64,000 bases of DNA, from assembly GCA_016859345.1 (NCBI GenBank), contig CM029131.1:11396099-11460098 (forward strand), read 5' to 3'. The DNA comes from Istiophorus platypterus (taxonomy: Eukaryota > Chordata > Actinopteri > Istiophoriformes > Istiophoridae). This document shows, in pieces, positions 54,685 through 64,000 of this stretch. The notes under the pieces are model-generated. The model was not told where the DNA came from and ran no database searches. It saw only the letters and a program-made list of their open reading frames with translations. Position numbers and translations under genes: made by a program. Within the stretch, counting starts at the first letter, position 1. Every line of letters begins with the position of its first letter.

Positions 54685-57600
54685 GTTTGTTCTCAGCCCC
54701 GCTTTTTTAAGTTTTAACTGGGAGATTTCTCAGGCAGCTGATGGACTTAAGTGATGCAGGCACCTTTACACACTAAGAAGTTGAAAAGGATTCTTACATG
54801 ACAGAAGTTAGCTGCTTTACAACTGTAAAGCTGCTAATTTACACTCCTTTGAAATAATGTTTCTGATTCCACTTTCATGAAAGGTAAGATTAAAAAATAT
54901 CACCATTTAACATGGATGTATTCACTTTTTCCACATGGCCACAATCTCGCCTAATGAAAAACTAATTTTCGAGTAATAGGCTATAATGTAAAAAGCCCAC
55001 TGGGACCCCTGACTGGCCTCCCAAATTGGACATTACACTTCTGATGCACGTTTTGATCCCTTGACACGTGCGTTTTGGGGGCAAATGTCCTGTATGAAAA
55101 CGGCCACCAACGTGCCATGAATAAAAACCGCCCCCTTCCTCTCTCCGAAGGAGATTCCCGGGGGCGATTCTCCAAATTATGAATGACCACGACCCTGTAT
55201 TTACCCAGACTGCCCTGTCCGCCTGCTGAATGCCTTATACCGCCTGGGGTGGCACACAGGAGCCTGAGTGCTGCCGTTAATTTTCAAAGGACCATTTAAG
55301 GCTCTTTGTGTTCTTTATGGTTGTTCCTGTTGATTTCTTACTTATGGACCATTGCAGCAACCTTTCAAAAAAGTTCCCCCTATCAACAGATTAGATCATC
55401 TCTCATAGGCTTGTTGAAAAGACCGTTGTTTTGCCACTAAAAAACCCTTTGAGAAAAGTTCTACACCGCAATATTGGTTCTACAGCAACCAAAACGCTGA
55501 TGTAATGGTCTTATAAGATGGCTTTTGAACTGGTACTGAAGTGCAGAAAAGAACCAGAAAAAGGTCCTTCATCTTACACTATGATGGTTCTCTGTGTAGC
55601 TTTATAGGTGAACAGAATTATAGAAAATTATAGCAGAGTAAGCGTGGATTTAAACTCAATTTTTCATCAGCACTCATAAATGCAGGAACGGAAACTTTCT
55701 ACTTTGAAAAAAATCTATATATTTTCATGTGTTCTTGCAGCGCACAGTGCAAAAAAACGCTAAGTACGTGTGTTTGGCTGCCAAAAGCTGCCCTGTGGAC
55801 AAACGCAGGAGGAACCGATGCCAATATTGTCGCTTCCAGAAGTGCCTTGCAGTGGGAATGGTCAAAGAAGGTAAACCGGTACACCTCAAAAAACCATAGG
55901 TCATATATTCTGACATTGTGGGTCAAATCTGTCTTCATTTAACACTTGTGACAAAAAAACACCCAGGTCAAAACGAAAAACTGAAAAGTATTTCCTGTTC
56001 CTTCACATGCTCTGCAGTAGTGAGGACAGATAATCTGAAAGGTCGAAGAGGTCGCCTGCCATCCAAACCTAAGGCTCTTTCGGACTCGTCAGTGCACGTC
56101 GGCACCCTCCTGAGCGCTATCATCAGGGCACATGTGGAGTCCAACCCGCCACCCTCTCGCCTCGACTACTCCAAAGTAATCAGGGTTCTACAAGAATCAC
56201 TCAACTATTAGTCTAAACACAAAAACGCAGAAGTAACAGATGGTGTCTTATCATTCCTACTTGGTGCCCCTGGTGACCCTCTGCTGCAGTTCAAGGAGAG
56301 TCCTGGGAGTCCGTCTGGAGATGATGCACAGCACGTCCGGCAGTTCTACGACCTCCTGACCAGATCAATGGAGGTGATTCGAGGATGGGCCCAGAAGATC
56401 CCAGGCTTTACCTCGCTACCCAAACACGACCAAGACCTCCTCTTCTATTCAGCTTTCCTGGAGCTCTTTGTTTTACGACTCTCATTCAGGTAAAGTACAA
56501 AACCTTTCATCACGCAGTGAGAAATTCAGGAATGCATTTTTTTTTTTTTGGCATTAATGTCAGGTGCCTGGAGGTAGATACCTCAGAAGGACATGGGAAT
56601 TTGAATAATTTGAGCATCCTTGTTCTGAAATACAAACGAATTCCTGTGTCCAATAATGGATGCATGCAGAAGCCATCTGACAGGTTTACGACCACCTCTG
56701 CCTTTTAAGCCTCTTACTCTTAGCACAAGCTGTCATAATGTTTCAGATCCAGCCCAGAGGAGGGGAAGCTGATCTTCTGCGATGGGTCAGTGTGGCACCG
56801 GCTCCAGTGCCTGAGGGGCTTTGGGGAGTGGATCGACAGCATTGTTGAATTCTCCGCCAACCTCCAGAGGATGAACCTGGATGTCTCCACCTTCTCCTGC
56901 ATATGCACCCTTGCGCTGGTCACTGGTGAGATGCTCAAAACATTTTCTTACACATTCTTACACCTCATGATTTCTATCTTGAGGGCTGAAAGTAATCTCC
57001 TACTCATGTTACATTCACACTCTCCAACCTGAGTTATTTTCCAGGATTTGGAACTTAGAATTGCCAGCAGTTACTGTCTGTTTGGCCTCAAATATTAAAA
57101 AAGCTAAACCATTTAAAAAGTAGCCATGATTTACTTCTGTGGTTTTTTGATAGAAATCAAATGATACTATAAAATATTCCCAATCAGGGTACTGTAGTTG
57201 CCAGGGGTTATGTGAAAAAAAAAAAAAACTGCAGAGTAGCTCAGCTAATTTGTAAAAATATCAAATAGATTTTAATCAAAACAATATCCACATACTCACT
57301 CAGTGTTATGACCAGAACAGGAGGACAGGAACAGGAAGGAACAGAACAATAGCCTTGGACTTGCCAACAAGAGCACTTAAAAAACTAGTTAGCAAGCAGA
57401 GAGGTGTTAACAGTTAACTAAGAGTAATGGGGGAACAGTTAAAATCGTTAGCTAAATGTAGTTACACTATTAAAACTGCTTGCTAAAAATAATGGAAAAT
57501 GGAAAATTGAAATCATTACCTAAAAGTAGAGCAGTTCAAATATTTAGCTACATATATGATAAAGCTAAAAGTAATGAATGAAAGTTGAAATTATTAGCTA

Positions 57601-58059
57601 AAATTAGATAAAAGCTAAAAATGCAGTTGATAAATGGGGAAGACAGCCAGATAGATGATACCTTTAGTGTAATAGCAGCCTTTTTATGTGTGATTGTGTG
57701 AAGTTGGAGCTTAAGTGAGGGCAACATTTGTTCTGCCTGATTTTCCCCGTTATGAACCATCTAATGTGTGTCATTGAAATGGGACTGACGGACTTACAGA
57801 GAGGCACGGGCTGAAGGAGCCGAAGAAGGTGGAGGAGCTGCAGACCAGCATTGTCAAGTGCTTGAAGGACGGTGGGACGTGTGGCGACGGAGGCTCGGGC
57901 TGCTGGTCCAATCACTTGTCCAGACTTTTAGAGAAGCTCCCTGAACTCCGCACTCTGTGCATCCAGGGCCTGCAGAGGATTTTCTATCTGAAGCTGGAGG
58001 ACCTGGTGCCACCGCCTGCAATAATAGATAAGTTATTCCTCGACACACTGCCATTTTAG
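53809..58059 (+). CDS. nr4a2: NR4A2 (Nurr1) orphan nuclear receptor, complete, six coding exons
   Basis: An immediate-early transcription factor that binds the NBRE (AAAGGTCA) as a monomer or with RXR; in vertebrates it is needed for midbrain dopamine neurons. Exons: 53809-54684, 55741-55870, 56018-56175, 56290-56489, 56747-56925, 57800-58059; all phases match (0,1,0,2,1). From the first ATG the protein has 600 residues; the conserved MPCVQ start at 53830 gives 593 (about 598 in human). The N-terminal activation domain includes DFLTPEFVKFSMDLTN and a sumoylation-type VKVE. Zinc finger 1 is at 267-292 with P-box CEGCKG, zinc finger 2 at C303, C309, C319 and C322. The A-box LKGRRGRLP follows. 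The ligand-binding domain ends in AF-2 DKLFLDTLPF. Placement head-to-head with gpd2 supports NR4A2 over NR4A1 and NR4A3. Teleosts have a and b copies; I cannot tell which this is. Confidence 0.96.
54685..55740 (+). other. nr4a2: nr4a2 intron after coding exon 1
   Basis: No exon or named repeat is certain. The part 55270-55620 has repeated AAAGGTTC/AGAACC-type phrases (AAAGTTCTACACCGCAATAT, AAAAGAACCAGAAAAAGGTC) that may be an old interspersed repeat. Confidence 0.4.
55741..55870 (+). CDS. nr4a2: nr4a2 coding exon 2 (zinc finger 2, residues 293-335)
   Basis: Encodes RTVQKNAKYVCLAAKSCPVD and KRRRNRCQYCRFQKCLAVGM, VKE. Acceptor ttgcag|CGC, donor G|gtaaac, phase 1. LAAKSCP replaces the LANKNCP I recall for mammals; the zinc ligands are intact. 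Confidence 0.98.
56018..56175 (+). CDS. nr4a2: nr4a2 coding exon 3 (A-box and hinge, residues 336-388)
   Basis: Encodes VVRTDNLKGRRGRLPSKPK, then a hinge HVGTLLSAIIRAHVESNPPP and SRLDYSK. The GRRGR part contacts the AA of the NBRE. Acceptor ctgcag|TA, donor AAA|gtaatc, phase 0. Confidence 0.97.
56290..56489 (+). CDS. nr4a2: nr4a2 coding exon 4 (ligand-binding domain part 1, residues 389-454)
   Basis: Encodes DDAQHVRQFYDLLTRSMEVI, RGWAQKIPGFTSLPKHDQDL and LFYSAFLELFVLRLSF. Acceptor ctgcag|TTC, donor AG|gtaaag, phase 2. It follows a 114-bp intron. Confidence 0.98.
56747..56925 (+). CDS. nr4a2: nr4a2 coding exon 5 (ligand-binding domain part 2, residues 455-514)
   Basis: Encodes RSSPEEGKLIFCDGSVWHRL, QCLRGFGEWIDSIVEFSANL and the helix with STFSCICTLALVT. 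Acceptor tttcag|A, donor G|gtgaga, phase 1. Confidence 0.98.
56926..57799 (+). other. nr4a2: nr4a2 last intron with a GTTAGCTAAAAGTAATG-type minisatellite
   Basis: Between about 57385 and 57630 diverged copies of a roughly 27-36 bp unit built on TTAGCTAAAAGTAATG and CAGTTGAAAT occur in tandem. The rest is ordinary intron. Confidence 0.7.
57385..57630 (+). repeat. Degenerate minisatellite in the last nr4a2 intron
   Basis: Sample phrases: AACAGTTAAAATCGTTAGCT AAATG, TTGAAATCATTACCTAAAAG, AAGTTGAAATTATTAGCTAA. Period is irregular, about 27-36 bp, six to eight copies. Confidence 0.65.
57800..58059 (+). CDS. nr4a2: nr4a2 coding exon 6 (ligand-binding domain part 3 and AF-2, residues 515-600)
   Basis: Acceptor ttacag|AG. 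It encodes ERHGLKEPKKVEELQTSIVK, a glycine-rich loop GGTCGDGGSGCW, LPELRTLCIQGLQRIFYLKL and AF-2 ending in DTLPF, then TAG. The Cys in LRTLC (residue 568), the counterpart of the reported dopamine-metabolite site of human NR4A2, is kept. The glycine-rich loop differs from the mammalian sequence. Confidence 0.98.
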
Positions 58060-58249
58060 AGACATAAGAGAATACACACGGGGACTTTCTTTTTTCTGTG
58101 TTTTTCTCAGCGTTGGTACTGTCGGAACACTTTTGCTTTAATCCCAGCAGCCATTCCTGAAAAAAAAAATAAATAAATAAAAAGGAATAAAAAAAAAATT
58201 AATATTGAGCAGTCAAATCACATTTTCCCTAAGAAGTGAAATCAGAATG

Positions 58250-58261
58250 ATTTATTTATTT
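58250..58261 (+). promoter_or_regulatory. nr4a2: AU-rich element in the nr4a2 3' UTR
   Basis: ATTTATTTATTT, three overlapping AUUUA pentamers, typical of short-lived immediate-early mRNAs such as the NR4A family. Confidence 0.6.
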
Positions 58262-58525
58262 CAAGAATTGTTACTACTTAGCCCAGCTGTAATTTTCACC
58301 ATAATATCTGGCGACGTGCTTTGGAATATTTTAAAAATCTTCTGAATCTAATGAAACTGAAGCATGCTGATGATGGGTTTTTTTTTTTTTTTTTAAATCC
58401 TGTAGATCAGGAAAGGACCAATTTCATTAATTGTTTCAGCAATTGCTCAAATTTTAATTTTTTTCTTTATTTTTTTACTATGTGATTTGACCTGACTGTC
58501 AGGCCAAAATTATGGACTGCAAGTG

Positions 58526-58531
58526 AATAAA
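58526..58531 (+). terminator. nr4a2: Candidate nr4a2 polyadenylation signal
   Basis: AATAAA about 470 bp after the stop codon. A second AATAAA lies at 58733-58738. Confidence 0.45.
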
Positions 58532-60450
58532 AACTACGTCTGGCAGGTAAGGAGAGTTGTCGTTTTACACCTTTTCATTGTATAGAGGCATTTTGATACA
58601 AGACGAGTGTGTCCTATCATGTTTAGGTTCCTTATAACAGCCTATATTAGTCATATAGTAATATCATGATATCCAGTAAACTATCATGGTCTTGTGTTCT
58701 CGGAGTAAACTGTCATTGTCCATGTTTTATCAAATAAACCACATTACCATCACTGAACTTTGATTTATTTAAGGTTTGTGGCACAAGAGCACATTTTTTT
58801 AGCCCAGTTTTTAAATTCTTTCCCAACTTTGGACTTTTGATTTTTGAGAAAGACAATAACATGGCTCAAAAAAAAAAAAAAAAAATCAATGTTTCTATTC
58901 CATTATTTAATATAAAAAAAATTCAAGCTTTTCCAATTTTTTTCACAAATTTTTGTTTTACTAATCTTTATTTCCTGACACAAAATACCTATTTCAAGAC
59001 AAGTAATTATTTTACAGCAGAGTTAAATATTGATACCTTTTGCATGGAGGTTTTAGTCTAAATACAGCTTTTAAAATGACGCTTGTGTTGCAGCTATGTG
59101 TGAAATAAATGGTCTAATTTTGATATTACTGGCATAAAATCTCAAATTCACACTAAAATATTGCTTCTTAACAAATTGCCTAATTGTTTTTTTGGTTTGT
59201 TTTCTGAAACACTAAAAAGAGTTTATGGGTTCATGTATTTTTTTTATTCTCTAAAGCTCACAGGTTGTCTGGGAGGAGTCAGTCTGTCTGCTCAGATCAT
59301 GTATAGTATTATAGATTTTTTTTTAAATTTCTAATTATTTGAGAAATATAACCCAGTAGAAGGATGAACAATGTTAAATAATTATTGGCAGTACATAATT
59401 AAGGTAATCAGATAAATCCCACAGTTTAAGATTTGAAAATCAACAATGTACATTTTTATAAATTCTGTTGTAAATTAGAAATAACCATTGGCTTATGTGT
59501 CAAATCTTTTTACTTTTTTTGATATCTAATATTCCCATGGGCAAAACTAAGCATAGATGCAGACCAAGATTGATAACTTAAAAAATGAAATTACTAAGAC
59601 TACTGTTAATTTCACATTAAAAATGCAGGGCCAGAAATGCAACCAAACTTTTTTTTTTTTCCCCCTCTCCATTTTGCTCCTAAACTAGACTGATGTGCTG
59701 GAAATCATAAGATTTTATTTAAAGTTCCACGTTTTTAATATTAACTAACATGGAAAAAAGGCAAAGTTTGGAGTGTAAATAAGAAACTCTGCTTTAAGGA
59801 GGGCCACGACCTACATATTGGAAAGTGTGCATGCATGTTTGAGTAAAGGTCAAAGGTCACAGTGATGCTCAATATTTTACAGCAACATAAGAACAGCTGA
59901 CGATTTCATACATCATATCCACAGACAAAAGGGGTAAGAGATTTTGTGTGTGTGTGTGTTGGTGTGTTCTCGTGTGTTCGTTCGATGGCTGCCGGCTGCC
60001 TGACATTTCTGCAGCCCTTTGGTTAGATCTGGCATTAAAGAGGCCGGTTTCTGCTGCTGTGGGCAAAGATAAAGGCCACGAATTCAGCACCTGCACTGGG
60101 GAAAGTCAAAGAGGGGAAATGAATACGGCCACTGATCATTGTGGTAATGAGGAAAGAAAAAAAACAAAAAACTTTTATGACCTATGACAACAGCCTAAAC
60201 ACAGTAGTCAAATATTTGTGAAATCATAAATCAGATAAATGGGGAGAAGTTAAATAGTTAGAAAATCAGCCCAGCCGATTTGTTTGATCTTTATATTTTA
60301 AAAAAAAAAGCACGATGTTGGTAGGTTTTAATAAGGCTGCAGATCAATAGTGGCGGCCGTTCGATGCTCCAGCGTGGCAGGCTGAGATAGAAATGAGTCA
60401 ATGACGGTATTGGAGAATGGTCCGATGTATTCTGATGATGGTGGTGATTG

Positions 60451-60476
60451 ACAGACAGAGAGAGAGACAGAGATAC

Positions 60477-60513
<37 letters not shown>

Positions 60514-60546
60514 CAGAGAGAGAGAGACAGAGACAGAGAGGGAGAG
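60451..60546 (+). repeat. (GA)n / (GACA)n microsatellite
   Basis: Purine-rich tract of GAGA and GACAGA units; the minus strand gives an apparent Ser/Leu-repeat frame that is not a gene. Confidence 0.9.
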
Positions 60547-60693
60547 TATAATAAATAAGAGGCATTTCACAGCAGAACTATGGTGCCAGCTCCTACGGCT
60601 CCTACATTTTATAGGTATGGATATTATAAATCTTTTGTACTGTGATACAATAATGAGAAACTTGTTACATGTTTTAACAGTTATACTTTAGAC

Positions 60694-60790
60694 CAGTGGT
60701 TCCCAACCTTTTTGGCCTGTGTCCACCCTAAAACAAAGCACCATCTAGCCAGATGCAATGACAAGTCTCAGAATATCATTGTCACACAAT
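60694..60790 (+). mobile_element. hAT-type short element, left end
   Basis: CAGTGGTTCCCAACCTTTTT followed by GGCCTGTGTCCACCC is the classic start of hAT-derived short elements in vertebrates. The other end is not identified. Confidence 0.45.
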
Positions 60791-61149
60791 GGGATAAAGT
60801 GCTTTTAAATTGAGTGACTGGCACTAATAGAAAATCCCTAAAGAAATATTAAAGATAGATAAACTGAAATTACACAAGGACAGACCTCAGCTGCTTCCCG
60901 GAACACAGACATCCTCACCATCCTGAAATCTTTCCGATTGCCACTCACTGTCCAACAACTTGACTTGCACCACAAACAGGTTGTTCGGATGGGGGTGGGG
61001 GAGGCGGGGGGGGGCTCCTGAAGCCTCTCGGGCCCCTCAGGCTGCCGGTCGTTGGCCGTGCAGGAGCATCAGGTATTTTATCTCGAGAGCACGATTTGTG
61101 GGATTTTTTTTTCTGGGGCCCTGACTGCTGACTTTGATCTCTGCATCCA

Positions 61150-61340
61150 TCCAGCTTCAATACGGCTTAACCCCTTATCACTGGCAGCCCAGAGACCGCT
61201 GGCATCAAGGCGGATTAACAGGCAGGGGCCCTCTGGTTACTTTCAACATGTAATCCATGACAGATTATTGCAGATTACTGATCAGATGCTTCAATAGCTG
61301 TTGTAATTATAAATAAAATTGTCGGCAGCCAGACAGATAA
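61150..61340. promoter_or_regulatory. Complex noncoding block, possible conserved element
   Basis: Balanced sequence (GGCATCAAGGCGGATTAACA, GATTATTGCAGATTACTGAT, AGCTGTTGTAATTATAAATA) 3 kb downstream of nr4a2, free of simple repeats. Inferred only. Confidence 0.25.
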
Positions 61341-61849
61341 CATTAGATTGATCCGTCATTTTGAATATAGGCTAATAAGTTGCTTAAAAAACAAAAAACA
61401 AAAAACAACCAAATGTCAATTTCCCAGATCAGGTTTTACCATTATGATTGTTCAGTGATAAATAAAGGAAACTGTGGGTTTAATAGGAAATCAAGTAATA
61501 ATATTACTTCATGGCAATATTCGATTTATATGATTCATCATTGTGATAAAGTATCTTGATTTGCCACATATTTAGTTTGTGGATTAGCTGAGAACAGACA
61601 CTATATTATAGTTAATTTATTCATGAATTGATTCTTCACTGATTTTTCTGAAAGCTAGTACTAAGTACTATACACTAATATGATAATATTGTGATATAAA
61701 AATACAAATATTTATCTGCCAGACATTTTAACATGTTAACCCATGGAACCAGAAAAATTACTTTAAATTCAACCTGCATAGTTATCGTAGTCAGAATGTC
61801 TGTATGAAATGACTTAAGGTTTCATTTTAAAAAGTCAGAGAACTCAGTT

Positions 61850-62190
61850 AAAGACACAAAATGACCATAAAAAAGATGCAAAATGATCCCGACAAGAGGT
61901 AAAAACGACCAAAATGCCCACAGAGATGCCAAACAACCACAGAAAGGTGTGAAATGCCTCAAAAGAGACAACCACTAAAATACATGAAATGACCAAGAAG
62001 AGACACAAAACAATGAACAAATTATACAAAAAGTCACAAAAGAGACACTGAATAACCACTGAAGATACACAAGATGAACAAAATCACATTCAAAATAACT
62101 AAACACTGAATTTGTGTCCATTATTCTGGAGGTCCTATATAGTGAGAGCAGGGGGGCCTTTTATCTGTCTGTGCCCAGGGGCCCATCACC
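61850..62190 (+). repeat. Degenerate 21-bp minisatellite, array 3, with right flanking motif
   Basis: Diverged units such as AAGACACAAAATGACCATAA and GAGATGCCAAACAACCACAG from 61850 to about 62075, in the same orientation as arrays 1 and 2. The right flank has CTGTGCCCAGGGGCCCAT, sharing CAGGGGCCCAT (62176-62186) with the right side of array 2. Confidence 0.8.
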
Positions 62191-62699
62191 ATATAATTCG
62201 TCCATATCACAACTACATTTCCTGTAATCATTAATTGATATTTACCCTAGCTGAGTACAAGCACAGTCATCTTTCTTTATAACTGGGCTCCGATCCACCA
62301 TCGCTCTTTGCTGCTGTGTGCAAACATCCCACTTTTCACACTTCTAATTTATTTTGTGGTTTTACGAGCTCAAATTTGTGCACAGGATTGTGAAATGCAC
62401 TGAAATGGAAAAAAAACAAAAAAACAAAAACGTTGTCGCTCACTGCAGCTCCCCAATTTATAGTTGAGAAGTGCAGCTGTGAAGGAAAGTGGTTGTGCAA
62501 CAGGTTTATGAACAGGATACACCTCAATAAACTTTGCTCTTTAAACTCACACCACATCTGGAACAGAAACACGGCCATGGATCCCAGTCATCTTATAAAC
62601 TGCTTAAAAACTGACTGTTAGAGAGCTTCCTTTGTTTTTAGGAGAGTGAGCGGATTTTTTTTTTTACAAAAACAGATTAGTTTTTGGTCAGGATGAAGA

Positions 62700-62870
62700 G
62701 TCCACTTCACAACTCTCGCTCCAAATCTTCCTGCCATCAAACCTGCAGATACTAATTGGAAAGGCTTAGGAGGGTGGTTATTTCTGAGAGTAAATCCTTC
62801 AGGGAGCATGAATCTCTCAGTCTCAACAAGAAGCGAAATTAGCAGCCTCTGCTGACGGGATCAACAGCCA
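62700..62870. promoter_or_regulatory. Complex noncoding block, possible conserved element
   Basis: Balanced sequence (CCTGCAGATACTAATTGGAA, AGAAGCGAAATTAGCAGCC) downstream of nr4a2, without repeats or coding frames. Inferred only. Confidence 0.2.
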
Positions 62871-63331
62871 TACACACACACTTGAATCGGTGGAACTGGA
62901 TTATTTCAGCCCTGAGACAAAGGATAGAATACACACCGAGGATCCCAGGTGACAAGTCAAGCACCCGAAATATCCCACTTAAGTGTTTCAGCCCCAATTC
63001 TGATGTAAGTCACTGAAAGGAGTTTGGTAACATTACATGGAAGGGATTCACTTGTGTTCAATATTTCAACTTAGAAAACATTTGGTTTAGTTTGGCATTT
63101 GGATTTTAAAGAATTGTGTAAATCCAAACATCTTTCTTTCTCCTTTTTTACCATGGATCAATCATATCGGTATGAAGACAGATTAAGTCTTTCAGTTCCT
63201 GATGCCTTTTTTTGAGTCAGACAGAAGGATATAGATTGCACGCTTGTATGTGTGGCGCGTTTGACTGTGTGTTTTTCAGGCAGATCAAACATTGGTTTCT
63301 TGACTAATTTGGTTTATTCTGAAGGGGGCAG

Positions 63332-63358
63332 GTGTGTGTGTGTGTGTGTGTGTGTGTG
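63332..63358 (+). repeat. (GT)n microsatellite
   Basis: About 13 GT units. Confidence 0.9.
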
Positions 63359-63771
63359 GTGGACATCTGTATTCACAAAGTAAGAAGCAAGACTCCCTGC
63401 AACAACACACCCAGAGATGACTGCTGTGATCTGCATTCTTGAGGACCCCCCCCAAATCCTGACAAACATCACAGCATTGCTGCTACACTGGACTTTAGCT
63501 TTGAATTTTTTTTTTTTTACCTTTCTCAAGGCTCACACTGACCTAAAAAAAAGCATTAAAGTATCCTATTTTATCATTTATTTAACATAAACCAAGATTT
63601 CTGTACAACACAATGTGCAGCATGGATTGTGGTACCTTACAGTTATATATATCACAGAAGGCAATCACAAATGCTGCAATAGGGGGTTTTTTTGCAACAC
63701 AAAACTTTACAAATTGTATAGGAAGCCCCAGTTTCCACAAGTTTTTAAAGCATTTAACAACTTTTACATAC

Positions 63772-63845
63772 CTGTGCCATCTTCTGCAGACATGTCCACA
63801 CATCCAGCTTTCACCATGTCCACTCTGATCACAGACTTTCCATAT
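63772..63845 (-). CDS. Possible 74-nt exon of an unidentified minus-strand gene
   Basis: On the minus strand a strong acceptor (T/C tract then ctctcag|ATATGG) and a strong donor (GCACAG|gtatgt) enclose 74 nt. Two frames are open: YGKSVIRVDMVKAGCVDMSA EDGTG, which looks protein-like, and IWKVCDQSGHGESWMCGHV. I do not recognise either. If real, its gene lies mostly beyond the right end of the window or in exons I did not detect. Confidence 0.3.
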
Positions 63846-64000
63846 CTGAGAGAGAAAAAAAACTTTTCCTCTTTCCTGGGTACGTGCTGTGAAATGGAAC
63901 AAATGCCATTCTGATTTTGTGTTATGCAAGGTTTTGAGCAGTTTTCTATAACTGTGTGTAAACATGCGTAAAAATGGTCTGGAAACGCCCTGAAGTTTGG
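63846..64000. other. Right end of the window
   Basis: Pyrimidine-rich on the minus strand next to the candidate exon's acceptor, then unremarkable. Nothing else seen. Confidence 0.5.

Larger units (their letters stand above)
58060..58740 (+). other. nr4a2: nr4a2 3' untranslated region (end approximate)
   Basis: AT-rich trailer with an AU-rich element (58250-58261) and two AATAAA signals (58526-58531 and 58733-58738). Either signal could end the transcript. Confidence 0.6.
58741..63771. other. Intergenic DNA downstream of nr4a2
   Basis: No exon was recognised. It holds T runs, a (GA)n tract (60451-60546), a hAT-type end (60694), minisatellite array 3 (61850-62075), a (GT)n tract (63332-63358) and blocks of complex sequence near 59960-60130, 61150-61340 and 62700-62870 that may be regulatory. 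Confidence 0.55.

Noticed and set aside
63582..63965. A 127-residue minus-strand gene
   Set aside because: The open frame runs through strong splice sites and lacks a recognisable domain. Only the 74-nt exon inside it is kept, at low confidence.
1..64000. CRISPR arrays, bacterial operons, prophage or rRNA genes
   Set aside because: None were seen. The repeats lack CRISPR-type regular spacers, and the gene structure is that of a vertebrate.

Overview
The window looks like nuclear DNA of a ray-finned fish, probably a percomorph teleost. Genes are split into short exons with GT/AG introns. Dinucleotide microsatellites are abundant, and the introns carry short inverted-repeat elements that I recall as common in teleost genomes. 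There are no bacterial or viral genes. Almost all long open frames are chance frames in repeats or introns; the real coding sequence was assembled exon by exon from splice sites and reading phase.

Left part (1 to about 19.3 kb, + strand): the 5' half of an FNDC4/FNDC5 (irisin-family) gene. Exon 1 encodes a signal peptide and exon 2 the first half of a fibronectin type III domain. The two are separated by a 13.9 kb repeat-rich intron that includes a nearly perfect 1.6 kb tandem duplication. The exons for the rest of the domain, the membrane segment and the tail are not present. Sequence stops at a gap of exactly 500 N (19280-19779), so the gene is cut by the gap or by a misjoin.

Middle (19.8 to 27.3 kb): no gene seen. 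Immediately right of the gap lies a second tandem duplication, made of tRNA-like monomers and a long fold-back hairpin, followed by teleost-type short transposons and quiet noncoding DNA.

GPD2 (30.0 to 51.8 kb, - strand): a complete mitochondrial FAD-dependent glycerol-3-phosphate dehydrogenase. Sixteen coding exons join to exactly 2184 nt (727 codons plus stop, the length I recall for mammalian GPD2), preceded by a noncoding first exon in a GC-rich promoter. Its introns hold several copies of one palindromic short element and some complex noncoding blocks that could be conserved regulatory DNA.

NR4A2 (about 53.1 to 58.7 kb, + strand): a complete Nurr1-type orphan nuclear receptor in six coding exons, 600 codons from the first ATG or 593 from the conserved start. 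It stands head-to-head with GPD2, the arrangement I recall in mammals, with a degenerate 21-bp minisatellite in the shared upstream region. The two genes do unrelated jobs (glycerol-phosphate shuttle; immediate-early transcription factor), so their adjacency more likely reflects a regulatory neighbourhood around NR4A2 than a shared pathway.

Right end (58.7 to 64 kb): mostly noncoding, with a third array of the same minisatellite and one possible 74-nt exon of an unidentified minus-strand gene.

The least explained structures are the three minisatellite arrays that share flanking motifs, the tandem tRNA-like monomers, the duplicated hairpin with CTCF-like cores, and the TG/TGCG tract that replaces the polypyrimidine tract at FNDC exon 2.
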